Assembly (NCBI GenBank): GCA_046314415.1
Contig: JBKBWT010000115.1
Location: 1 to 16,857 of the forward strand
Direction: 5' to 3'
Origin: JADJNW01 sp046314415
Lineage (GTDB): Bacteria; Bacteroidota; Bacteroidia; Chitinophagales; Saprospiraceae
Length of the DNA: 16,857 bases
This document shows, piece after piece, positions 7,480 to 14,296 of this stretch (the first letter of the stretch is position 1; every line of letters starts with the position of its first letter). The notes beneath the pieces are model-generated. The model ran no database searches. It was not told the origin of the DNA and saw nothing but the letters and a program-made list of their open reading frames with translations. The position numbers and the translations under genes were made by a program.

Positions 7480-9135
7480 TTATGCTTCAATTAACTGTCT
7501 AGCATTTTCAATAGCTGCTTCACTAGGTGGATTCTGACTCAGCATCGTCGCAATAGAGCGAATGCGTTCGTCCTGGTTAAGCAGGCGCACCTTCGTGATG
7601 GTACGTTCTTCCAACTCGTTTTTATATACAAAATAATGTGCATCCGCCTTAGACGCCACCTGGGGTGAGTGCGTAATGGTTACCACCTGATGGTGATTGG
7701 ACAAACGCCGCAAAATATTGCCCATGCGCAGCGCCACATCCCCGGAAATACCGGAATCAATTTCGTCAAAAACCAGCGTAGGTAATGGAATCGCACTGGC
7801 CACTAATGACTTGGTAATCAAGGTCAAACGCGATAATTCACCGCCCGATGCTACATCTTTAATCTGTTGTAAACGACTGCCGCGATTCGCCGCAAATAAA
7901 AACGCAATATCGTCAATACCCGATGGTCCCAATTCTATCAACTGCCGCAGTTCTACCTTCAACACCGCGCTTTCCATCGCCAGTTGATTGAGCATTTCTT
8001 TTACCTTATTTTCAAAATCGCCAATGACCAATTGCCGACGTTCGCTCAACGTTTTCGCTACTTCCCACAGGTGGGTTTCCTGCTCGGCAATGCGCGTACG
8101 CAAGGTCTCAATTTCGGTACTCAAATCGCCGAAAGCGCCGAGTTGATCTTGCAGATTGTATTGAATATCAAGCAGTTCTTTGACAGACGTAACCTTGTGC
8201 TTGTTTTGCAAACGATAAATCAAATCCAGCCGCGCCTGAATTTCCAGAATACGCTGCGGGTCATATTCGGTCTGCTCCGAAATACCTTCAAACTCATCCG
8301 CCAGGTCTTTCAATTCTTCCGCCAGGGCATCATATTTCTCCGAAAGTGCCGCCAGCTTTGGATCATACTTCCCAATCTGATGCAGCATCACGCCCAGTTC
8401 TTCCATCTGACTCACCAGCGACTGCTCATTTTCCGCCAGATATTGATACGCTGCGCTCATCGTGCGCTTGATTTCTTCCGCGTGCGACAATACCGACAAT
8501 TCTTTTTCCAGCCGATCTTGCTCATCTTCAACCAGTTCCGCTTTATTAAATTCTTCCAATTGAAATTGCAGAAAATCTACTTCTTTCGCGGAGGCTTCAT
8601 TGCGGGCAATGAGATTCGAGAGGCGCCGCTTATCCGCCTGGTACTGCCGGAATTCTGCTTCGTAACCCGCCACCAGCCGTTTGTTGTCCGCCAGCGCGTC
8701 AATCATGCGAAGTTGGAAAGACACATTATGAATATCCAGGGTATCAAATTGCTGATGCAAATCGATCAGGGCACTGCTCAACTGTTGTAACACATTGAGA
8801 TTCACCGGGGTATCATTGATAAATGCCCGCGATTTGCCCGAAGGCAGAATCTCCCGCCGGATCACCGTTTCGTCATCATAATCAATTTCATTGTCTTGAA
8901 AAAAGACCTTCAGATCGTACGAACGAATATCAAACTGCGCTTCCACCACACATTTCTCCTGTTCGTTGTACAGCACCTTCAAATCCGCGCGGTTGCCGAG
9001 TATCAGATTGAGCGCACCCAGCAAAATGGACTTACCTGCCCCCGTTTCTCCCGTCACAATGGTCAAGCCCTTGGAAAAATTGATTTCCACCGCTTCGATG
9101 ATGGCGTAATTCTTAATTTGCAGACTTTTTATCAT
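7480..9135 (-). CDS. recN: DNA repair protein RecN (SMC-like ATPase)
   Basis: The 551-aa product matches RecN in length and order of motifs. The Walker A motif GETGAGKS is at residues 29-36. Two long helical arms rich in Glu/Gln/Leu (about residues 155-375) form the coiled coil. The ABC signature SGGELSR is at residues 430-436 and Walker B TLVFDEIDSGISG is near 455-467, followed by VVTITHSPQVASKAD (the H-loop). RecN is a cytoplasmic SMC-family protein that acts at double-strand breaks together with RecA recombination. Start ATG 9135 is natural and is preceded by a near-perfect promoter. fabI lies 87 bp downstream on the same strand; the two functions are unrelated. Confidence 0.97.
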   Translation of the reverse strand: MIKSLQIKNYAIIEAVEINFSKGLTIVTGETGAGKSILLGALNLILGNRADLKVLYNEQEKCVVEAQFDIRSYDLKVFFQDNEIDYDDETVIRREILPSGKSRAFINDTPVNLNVLQQLSSALIDLHQQFDTLDIHNVSFQLRMIDALADNKRLVAGYEAEFRQYQADKRRLSNLIARNEASAKEVDFLQFQLEEFNKAELVEDEQDRLEKELSVLSHAEEIKRTMSAAYQYLAENEQSLVSQMEELGVMLHQIGKYDPKLAALSEKYDALAEELKDLADEFEGISEQTEYDPQRILEIQARLDLIYRLQNKHKVTSVKELLDIQYNLQDQLGAFGDLSTEIETLRTRIAEQETHLWEVAKTLSERRQLVIGDFENKVKEMLNQLAMESAVLKVELRQLIELGPSGIDDIAFLFAANRGSRLQQIKDVASGGELSRLTLITKSLVASAIPLPTLVFDEIDSGISGDVALRMGNILRRLSNHHQVVTITHSPQVASKADAHYFVYKNELEERTITKVRLLNQDERIRSIATMLSQNPPSEAAIENARQLIEA

Positions 9136-9161
9136 CTTGTAGCAAACAACCTCGTTTGGCG

Positions 9162-9191
9162 CAAAGGTACGAAAATGTGTTGATTTGCCAA
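9162..9191 (-). promoter_or_regulatory. recN promoter (Bacteroidota sigma consensus)
   Basis: On the minus strand TTG (9191-9189) is followed after exactly 19 bases by TACCTTTG (9169-9162), a full match to the Bacteroidota housekeeping promoter pattern. The recN ATG at 9135 is 26 bases downstream. I see no obvious LexA-type palindrome next to it. Confidence 0.72.
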
Positions 9192-9296
9192 TGTGCTAAT
9201 TTTACGGATTTGCCCATCGCTCATAATACTTATGATTTGTAGTATTTTGGTATATTAAATGAAATACAGCGGATTATTACAATAACTTATAATATT

Positions 9297-9782
9297 ATGA
9301 AATTCAATATTTTTATAAAAGCTCTTTTTATTATATTGCTGGCACTTGGATTATGGGCTTGTCCGCCTTTAAATTTTAAAATCTTTGTAAGAAATACGAC
9401 GGCTGAATCGGCACAATTAATACTATTTTATCAAAAGGCAATAGTAAAAGATACCCTTCATGTAAAATCCGGGAGCAATCTTATTAAAATAGGTAATAAA
9501 ACTTTAAATCAATTACATGAAACCCTAATTGCAATAGCAGATAGTGAAAAAACGGTGCTTATAGTGCCACCTCACCACACTATATTTTTAAATGATTTGA
9601 TAGAAGATTACGACGAACTTAAAGCAAAAACGCTGATTATTAAAACAAAGGCTCAGGAAGACACGCTTCATTTCACCTATCCCTATAAAAACTTAAAACA
9701 AATCAGGCGAGTCAGCGACCGATCTTATAATTATTTTTATAAGACCATTATTTATTATGATATTAAAATTGCTCAAAAATAA
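9297..9782 (+). CDS. Hypothetical lipoprotein, 161 aa
   Basis: I do not recognise a family. The product begins with a hydrophobic signal ending in LGLWAC (Cys22), a fair lipobox, so it is probably anchored in the envelope. The rest alternates short strands and basic segments (NFKIFVRNTTAESAQLILFY, then LHVKSGSNLIKIGNKTL), suggesting an Ig-like or beta-sandwich fold, and ends in a Tyr- and Lys-rich tail. Base composition is clearly more AT-rich than recN next to it. The ATG at 9297 is preceded by an AT-rich 160-bp region without a clear promoter match. The next gene follows on the same strand after 89 bp. Confidence 0.7.
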   Translation: MKFNIFIKALFIILLALGLWACPPLNFKIFVRNTTAESAQLILFYQKAIVKDTLHVKSGSNLIKIGNKTLNQLHETLIAIADSEKTVLIVPPHHTIFLNDLIEDYDELKAKTLIIKTKAQEDTLHFTYPYKNLKQIRRVSDRSYNYFYKTIIYYDIKIAQK

Positions 9783-9871
9783 AATTTAATTGTTTTAATA
9801 CGTTGATAACCAGTTTGTTGCTAAGTATTTAAGAATTGATAAATATATTTTCAAAAATCAGAGTATTTAAT

Positions 9872-10333
9872 ATGTTACAGTTTATTAAACAATTCCTTTT
9901 TGGTAAGGAAGTACGTTTTTATGATCCTATACTTGGAGAATTAAAGACCCGGGTGAAAAAAGCCAACACTACGGTCAGCTATACCTGGACTGGAGAATAT
10001 ATCTTGCCTGGACAAAAGAAAAAAACGTTTTTTATTGTAGAAGGAAATTATTTGGCACCTGACAAGGTGCAGTTAAACTCGCTATATTATATTATAGAAA
10101 ATTTGGATGAAATTATTGCCAAGGTTGATACGGAATTAAAAGCAAAACCCTCTGTTAAATCCCGTTTCAAACAGCAATGGAGCGATGCATTTTATCTTGC
10201 TGCAATCTTGCCGTATGCTGCCGACGGGGGCAATGCGTTTGAACTATCGTTCGAGCCATTGGCAGAAGAGGATACGGATTATGTTGGCTTGATTTGGCAG
10301 AATGGAATATTGATAGATATTATAGCTAATTAA
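9872..10333 (+). CDS. Hypothetical protein, 153 aa, possibly immunity-protein-like
   Basis: No signal peptide or membrane span. The N-terminal part contains FYDPILGELKTRVKKANTTV, resembling the 'f-x-D-P-x-L/F-G' opening of small cytoplasmic domains found among immunity proteins and DUF2262/DUF6985-type families; this likeness is from memory and is tentative. The centre has strands around WTGEYILPG and KKTFFIVEGNYL, then a helix (IIENLDEIIAKVDTELKAK), then an Ala/Asp-rich acidic end (FELSFEPLAEEDTDYVGLIW). ATG at 9872 is preferred over a TTG at 9836 because the extra residues are AT-rich leader sequence. Like its neighbour it is AT-rich. No toxin gene is visible beside it. Confidence 0.7.
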   Translation: MLQFIKQFLFGKEVRFYDPILGELKTRVKKANTTVSYTWTGEYILPGQKKKTFFIVEGNYLAPDKVQLNSLYYIIENLDEIIAKVDTELKAKPSVKSRFKQQWSDAFYLAAILPYAADGGNAFELSFEPLAEEDTDYVGLIWQNGILIDIIAN

Positions 10334-10393
10334 ATATTTAATTCCGAATAAGTAATAAGAGCAGGTTTAAATTTTGCCAATTACTCCTTTTTT

Positions 10394-10514
10394 GACTAAA
10401 GTCCCATTAGTGCTTACTTAATCCCCGCCATAAATGGCGGAGTAGTTCAAGTATGTTGCCTAATTACCCCGCCATTTATGGCGGGGACTACTTAGCTTAT
10501 AAGGGGCTTTAGCC
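10394..10514. repeat. REP/MITE-like inverted doublet with nested hairpins
   Basis: Two inverted copies of a unit of about 47 bp (10394-10440 and 10467-10514) flank a spacer of about 26 bp. Each unit has a 4-bp mini-hairpin (GACT-AA-AGTC on the left, GGCT-TT-AGCC on the right) and a stronger hairpin: CCGCCAT-AA-ATGGCGG at 10425-10440 and CCCCGCCAT-TT-ATGGCGGGG at 10467-10486. The element lies between convergent genes. It could act as a bidirectional terminator or be a mobile REP-type element moved in trans; no transposase is in the window. Confidence 0.75.
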
Positions 10515-10536
10515 AAATTAAACATACTCTAATAAC

Positions 10537-10767
10537 CTACTGTTGTATCCAAACCTGCGCTGCCGCCCATGGTTGCTTTTGCTGGTAAATCACCAAAAAA
10601 TAAATACCGGCTGGTAAAGCTGGCAATTCAATTTTCAGGGAAGACAACGTAGCATCGGGTAAAAAAGATTTGGCAACAACACTTTGTCCTGCACTATTCA
10701 ATAGTTTAATTTGGGTGCTATCTAGCTGAATATCAGATAGTTGTAATTGTATCGCGCGATGTCCACT
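10537..10767 (-). pseudogene. Detached T9SS type A sorting domain of the GH53 gene
   Basis: Directly after the galactanase stop codon (TAA at 10770-10768) the same frame stays open for 76 codons to a TAG at 10539-10537. It encodes SGHRAIQLQLSDIQL, then IKLLNSAGQSVV, then LPALPAGIYFLVIYQ and a final QVWIQQ. This is the layout of a C-terminal T9SS sorting domain, including the LxxGIYfl strand. The usual PNP-containing opening falls just where the stop lies (upstream residues PRLKVMV). The domain therefore seems to have been cut off by mutation near its start, or the stop is a sequence error. It has no start codon of its own at a sensible place. Confidence 0.75.
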
Positions 10768-11946
10768 TTATACCATTACTTTCAAACGAGGCGCCGCTTT
10801 TTCGGAACGTACTTTGGTGGTAAAATTAAACCGATGTTGCATCCAACTCATGCCGCCATTGGGCAATACATTATTATTAAAATCAAAAAACGCTGCGTTT
10901 TCCTGGTGTGAGCCTTGCCCCCAGGGCGTGCGACAAGTGGAGGAAACCCAAGCCGGTTCCCAGTAAATAACGCCCTTACCGCCGCTATTGATGACTTCCT
11001 GAGTGAGGTCAACGCACCATTTGCGCTGGTTTTCGGGGCTGGGCGGCGCATAATCAGGATGCAGGGCGTTGATAATATTATTAGCGGCATCATTGGCAGC
11101 CGTGGTCCAGATGTAGCCGGTTTCGACCACCATCACATCTTTCCCCGGATATTTTTGTCGCAATTGGCGAATGATATTGCCCGTAGTCGCGATGGAAGTC
11201 GGCTGGTGCCAAGCCCAATAATACGACAAGCCGATAATGTCAAAATCCTGTACACCGTACTGCCAGAATTGTTCTACCAAGCCCGATGCCTCCGGTCCGG
11301 CAATATGCAATACGATTTTTACTTTTTTGCCCGTGAAATTTTGGAAATCGCGCACCGCTTTGATGCCGGCTTTAAACAGGGTGCTGTTGCGTTCCCAATT
11401 CGTTGCTGGGTTTTGCGCATTTTGCGCAGCAGTGAGTAGGATTTCCCGATTGGTTTCGTTGCCGATTTGCACCATTTCGGGCAGGAGATTTTTACTATGT
11501 AATATCAAAAGCGTTTGTAATACATAATTATAAACTGAATCTTTTAAAATATTCGTATTATTTACAATTGGATTCCAGGCGGCGGGCACCAGTTGTCGCT
11601 GCGGGTCTGCCCACATATCCGACAAATGAAAATCCAATAAAACCGCCATTCCAGCCGACTTAGCCCGCAAAATACTTTTTTCTACGTCGGGTAAATCCGA
11701 ATAACGTTTACCGGCATTCAAGGTATCGTACCACGCTGGCGTATGCCACAGGCGCAGGCGCACGAGGTTGCAGCCATTGTCGGCAAAAATACGATAAGGG
11801 TCTTTGGGTACGCCGTTTTCTTTGTAAACGACGCCACAATCCTCCATTTCATTGACGTAAGAAAGATCATTTCCAAAGAAAAAATCCTGTGCTATTACAT
11901 TGAAAGTAAATAAACTGAATAAAAATATAATAAAGAGCTTGGACAT
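10768..11946 (-). CDS. Secreted GH53 arabinogalactan endo-beta-1,4-galactanase
   Basis: The 392-aa product has a signal peptide (MSKLFIIFLFSLFTFNVIAQ) and a full glycoside hydrolase family 53 domain. Family landmarks are FFFGNDLSYVNEMEDCG near residue 22, NGCNLVRLRLW at 57-67, the acid/base glutamate E164 in VQIGNETN, and the nucleophile E275 in VMVVETGYIW. The enzyme cleaves beta-1,4-galactan, a pectin side chain, in the periplasm or outside the cell. ATG at 11946 was chosen over a TTG at 11964 because it begins the signal peptide. The protein ends at KVMV, where a T9SS sorting tail should begin; as written it would be exported to the periplasm but would lack the T9SS signal. It lies 42 bp downstream of a secreted protein gene on the same strand, so the two may be cotranscribed. 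No SusC/SusD pair is visible. Confidence 0.92.
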   Translation of the reverse strand: MSKLFIIFLFSLFTFNVIAQDFFFGNDLSYVNEMEDCGVVYKENGVPKDPYRIFADNGCNLVRLRLWHTPAWYDTLNAGKRYSDLPDVEKSILRAKSAGMAVLLDFHLSDMWADPQRQLVPAAWNPIVNNTNILKDSVYNYVLQTLLILHSKNLLPEMVQIGNETNREILLTAAQNAQNPATNWERNSTLFKAGIKAVRDFQNFTGKKVKIVLHIAGPEASGLVEQFWQYGVQDFDIIGLSYYWAWHQPTSIATTGNIIRQLRQKYPGKDVMVVETGYIWTTAANDAANNIINALHPDYAPPSPENQRKWCVDLTQEVINSGGKGVIYWEPAWVSSTCRTPWGQGSHQENAAFFDFNNNVLPNGGMSWMQHRFNFTTKVRSEKAAPRLKVMV

Positions 11947-11961
11947 TATACGTATTTTGAC

Positions 11962-11969
11962 CAAAGGTA
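11962..11969 (-). promoter_or_regulatory. Possible -7 element for the GH53 gene
   Basis: TACCTTTG on the minus strand matches TAnnTTTG exactly and is identical to the recN element. It lies 15 bases upstream of the chosen ATG. At the -33 position only GTTTT is seen rather than TTG, so this is a moderate candidate and the gene could also be read from the upstream gene. Confidence 0.4.
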
Positions 11970-11988
11970 AGGCTTTTAACAGGAAAAA

Positions 11989-12774
11989 CTACTGCACTTT
12001 GGTCCAAAAAGTATATTTGCCATTCGGATTCGTCAGCACCAACTGCCCTTCGTGGAACTGATATTTTGTCTTGACTTCTTCTTTGGTGGTGGGATCGACC
12101 AATACAAAAACCGACGGCTCGGAATACCAATAAATCTGCGTAATCTCGCTATCGCCTTCGCTGGAGAACGAAGAACCGGCGCCGCCACCCGCCGACTTGC
12201 CCTGCCACCCGCCCGCAATGCCTTCCTTGGTGAATTGCATAAAATAATCGGTGCTCATGCCCATATAAAATTCGCCGGAGCCACTGTTAATCGTCTCTGT
12301 CGTGCGCCAAATGCCAATCAGCTTAGGATCGCGGGTTTTCTTGGGCGCTTTTGCCGGATCCAAATTACCCACGCTGGCTTGCTGCTGTGCAGGGCTTGTA
12401 CTTTGCGAAGCCGCGCCACTGCTTCGTTCCAGCAAGAAAGTGATCGGAACAGTCAGACCCGAAGCGTCGTCTTTTACATACATAATAAAGGTCAGCAGAT
12501 CAGCTTCGATTGCCGACTCAAATTGAAAAACCTGCTTTGTGGCAGCATCGGCTATGGTGCCGCTGGCAATGCCATTGGCAACCGCCCCCTTGAGGCTACC
12601 TTTTTCACCACCTACACTGATTTGCCCGGTAAGTTGTTGATTTCCAGCTTGTTTAAATTCTACAATGCACTCCACGCCATTTTGTACGGTGCTGTACTTG
12701 CCGGTAAAATTTTGAGCAGATAGATGAACGAAAGTAAATGATAAAAGAAGGAATACGCATAGTTGGCTTTTCAT
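11989..12774 (-). CDS. Secreted two-domain protein of unknown function
   Basis: The 261-aa product has a clear signal peptide (MKSQLCVFLLLSFTFVHLSAQ), so ATG at 12774 is preferred over an upstream ATG at 12831 that would bury it. The N-terminal domain (residues about 22-115) has a Gly-rich, strand-rich pattern (FTGKYSTVQNGVECIVEF, KGSLKGAVANGIASGTI). A Ser/Gln/Ala linker (about 117-140) leads to a C-terminal domain starting LIGIWRTTETINSGSG and ending NGKYTFWTKVQ, which recalls lipocalin-like beta-barrels of Bacteroidota. No catalytic motif is visible. It precedes the GH53 gene by 42 bp and may share its transcript, but a role in galactan use is not shown by the sequence. Confidence 0.82.
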   Translation of the reverse strand: MKSQLCVFLLLSFTFVHLSAQNFTGKYSTVQNGVECIVEFKQAGNQQLTGQISVGGEKGSLKGAVANGIASGTIADAATKQVFQFESAIEADLLTFIMYVKDDASGLTVPITFLLERSSGAASQSTSPAQQQASVGNLDPAKAPKKTRDPKLIGIWRTTETINSGSGEFYMGMSTDYFMQFTKEGIAGGWQGKSAGGGAGSSFSSEGDSEITQIYWYSEPSVFVLVDPTTKEEVKTKYQFHEGQLVLTNPNGKYTFWTKVQ

Positions 12775-12972
12775 AAGTGTTTCGTTTTGAAGTGTTTGAT
12801 ACGGAAGTTTTTTGCAAAACGTTTTGGGCATTGCAAATATTATATCGCTTGCTAAAACATAAGTGATTGAATATTTTCAATTATTCATTTGACGATTTGC
12901 AAGTTGAAGAACATCAAACTTTTATTAAAATCGAAACGATATCATTTTCCCCTGTTATTTATAATATTATAC

Positions 12973-13377
12973 TTATGCTTCATACAATTCAATCGGCAAG
13001 CCATCGGGGTCAGCGAAGAAAGTAAATTTTTTATTTGTGTATTCATCTATTCTAATGGGCTCTATTTCAATGCCTTTCGCTTGTAAAATTTTTACGGTAG
13101 CTTCCACATTTTCCACCCGAAAAGCCAGGTGGCGCAAGCCTGCTGCCTCCGGGCGACTCGGACGGGCGGGCGGATTGGGAAAGGAAAATAATTCGATGAT
13201 GTATTGCCCGTTCAGGGCTAAGTCGAGCTTATACGATTGGCGTTCAGCACGATAGACTTCCTGTATAATAGAAAGCCCTAATATATCGGTATAAAATGCT
13301 TTGGAACGTGCGTAATCCGTGCAGATAATGGCAATATGATGAATACTTTGCAATTGAGCAGATGAAGAATGATCCAT
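12973..13377 (-). CDS. gloA2: VOC-family metalloprotein, YaeR/GloA2-like
   Basis: The 134-aa product is a two-module vicinal oxygen chelate protein very similar along its whole length to E. coli YaeR as I remember it (shared stretches such as LALNGQYIIELFSFP, RPSRPEAAGLRHLAF and FADPDGLPIELYE). The four expected metal ligands are in place: H14 (IHHIAII), E62 (IIELFSF), H83 (LRHLAF) and E130 (LPIELYE). Relatives are annotated as glyoxalase I-like, but the physiological substrate is uncertain. The ATG at 13377 is 22 bases downstream of an exact promoter match. It is separated from the upstream PNPOx-like gene by a terminator. The 198 bp between its stop and the next minus-strand gene (12775-12972) is AT-rich with no clear feature. 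Confidence 0.93.
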   Translation of the reverse strand: MDHSSSAQLQSIHHIAIICTDYARSKAFYTDILGLSIIQEVYRAERQSYKLDLALNGQYIIELFSFPNPPARPSRPEAAGLRHLAFRVENVEATVKILQAKGIEIEPIRIDEYTNKKFTFFADPDGLPIELYEA

Positions 13378-13399
13378 TGAAATAAAATAAGGTGAATGG

Positions 13400-13429
13400 C
13401 AAAACTAAAAAAAATCGCCCAATGCACAA
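13400..13429 (-). promoter_or_regulatory. Promoter of the VOC gene, overlapping a terminator
   Basis: TTG (13429-13427) is followed after exactly 19 bases by TAGTTTTG (13407-13400) on the minus strand, a full match to the Bacteroidota sigma consensus. The ATG is 22 bases downstream. The -33 TTG is part of the loop of a terminator hairpin, and the -7 element begins at the last base of its T-tract. Confidence 0.65.
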
Positions 13430-13440
13430 GCATCAGGCGA
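13407..13440 (-). terminator. Intrinsic terminator downstream of the PNPOx-like gene
   Basis: Read on the minus strand, TCGCC-TG-ATGC (13440-13430) pairs with GCAT-TG-GGCGA (13425-13415) around a TTGT loop, followed by eight T. In RNA the two TG/TG steps become G-U pairs, giving a continuous 11-bp stem, whereas the plus-strand transcript would have C-A mismatches and no U-tract. The structure is therefore specific for minus-strand transcription coming from the gene at 13573-14082. An 11-bp direct repeat GAATGGCAAAA (13394-13404 and 13439-13449) flanks it. Confidence 0.72.
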
Positions 13441-13572
13441 ATGGCAAAAATGTTATTTACTTTGTTATATTATTTAATATGATTTTTTATAAAATAATGA
13501 ATTAAATTATGTGTAAATTATTGATTATAAGTGCTTAATGACATCCTAAATAACAAATCAAAATTCAAATTT

Positions 13573-14082
13573 TTACACCTTTAATTTACCTTCAATGCCG
13601 TCGTCCATCGTTTTTCCGGTTACCAGAGAAGTCGCCATTTTCAGAAATGCCACCATTTTACTGCTCTTGGTGTCCCAATAATAACCCTCTTCCGGGCTAA
13701 AGCGAATCACCGTTAAATTGGGATCATCTTTGCCTTCCTGAAACCAGATTTTGGCATCGGGCTTCCAGATATCTTCGATGAGCTGGCGGTCGTATAAAAC
13801 CTCGGCGGAGCCATACAGCGACAGAAAAGAAGCCTGCCCCGGATGTGCATAAATCAATTGTGACCGACTGTCCTGCTCAATATCCTGATTATGATTGCTG
13901 TTTTTAGTGCTCAGAAACCAAATATTACCTTCCTCATCTACCTCTTGCGTTGCCATCGGACAAGTTGATATTGGCATGTTATTCAGATTGGTACACATCA
14001 TACAAATGTTAATATCATTTGTCATATCTTTAATTTTTTTAATAGCCTCCTGCGAACGGCTATAATGCTTTACATCGCCCAT
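13573..14082 (-). CDS. Pyridoxamine 5'-phosphate oxidase-like (general stress) protein
   Basis: The 169-aa product has the split-barrel flavin-binding fold of the PNPOx-like superfamily, in the general stress protein 26 branch. Typical stretches are CPMATQEVDEEGNIWFLS (residues about 41-58), NHNQDIEQDSRSQLIYAHPG and SFLSLYGSAEVLYD, then the helix KPDAKIWFQEGKDDPNLTVIRF and the end PEEGYYWDTKSSKMVAF. These proteins bind FMN or related cofactors in the cytoplasm; real PNP oxidase activity is unlikely for this branch. The extra C-terminal segment after residue 140 (ATSLVTGKTMDDGIEGKLKV) is common in the group. Transcription probably ends at the hairpin about 130 bp downstream. I found no clean consensus promoter in the AT-rich 200 bp upstream (14083-14282). 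Confidence 0.9.
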   Translation of the reverse strand: MGDVKHYSRSQEAIKKIKDMTNDINICMMCTNLNNMPISTCPMATQEVDEEGNIWFLSTKNSNHNQDIEQDSRSQLIYAHPGQASFLSLYGSAEVLYDRQLIEDIWKPDAKIWFQEGKDDPNLTVIRFSPEEGYYWDTKSSKMVAFLKMATSLVTGKTMDDGIEGKLKV

Positions 14083-14282
14083 TTTTATTTATTTTTTTGA
14101 TGTTGACAATAAATAATTTACAGTCTTTATAGATCGGAAATAAAAAAGGGATGTTCAGCTATTGATGTGCATTTAACGATCTGTACAATCAAATCAGTTA
14201 GGGATCGGATTACTATTGAAAAATTTTTAATAGATTTTTTTAATTTTACCTTCTGTTTATTTTAAAAAACCTTTGTAAATGA

Positions 14283-14292
14283 NNNNNNNNNN
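14283..14292. other. Assembly gap (ten N)
   Basis: A run of ten N joins two contigs. The same 8-mer GTAAATGA lies on both sides (14275-14282 and 14293-14300), as if the contig ends overlap. The true distance is unknown and may be negative, so upstream regulatory sequence of the GH32 gene is not reliable. Confidence 0.95.
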
Positions 14293-14296
14293 GTAA

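Noticed and set aside
7984..8790. A 268-codon open frame on the plus strand antisense to recN
   Set aside because: It lies fully inside recN, whose motifs are all intact; its Phe/Gln/Arg-rich composition is what the complement of a Lys/Glu/Leu-rich coiled coil would give.
10394..10514. CRISPR array
   Set aside because: The similar segments are inverted rather than direct and there are only two; no repeat-spacer periodicity and no cas genes.
12052..12723. A 223-codon open frame on the plus strand opposite the secreted two-domain protein
   Set aside because: The minus-strand gene has a clear signal peptide and sensible composition; the opposite frame is Arg/Ala-rich and has no recognisable features.
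12960..12971. Palindrome TATAATATTATA downstream of the VOC gene
   Set aside because: A/T-only palindrome of this length is expected by chance in such AT-rich sequence, and it has no terminator tail.
12889..13086. A short plus-strand frame with a hydrophobic start overlapping the VOC gene end
   Set aside because: It overlaps the conserved C-terminus of the VOC protein and its hydrophobicity comes from AT-rich spacer sequence.
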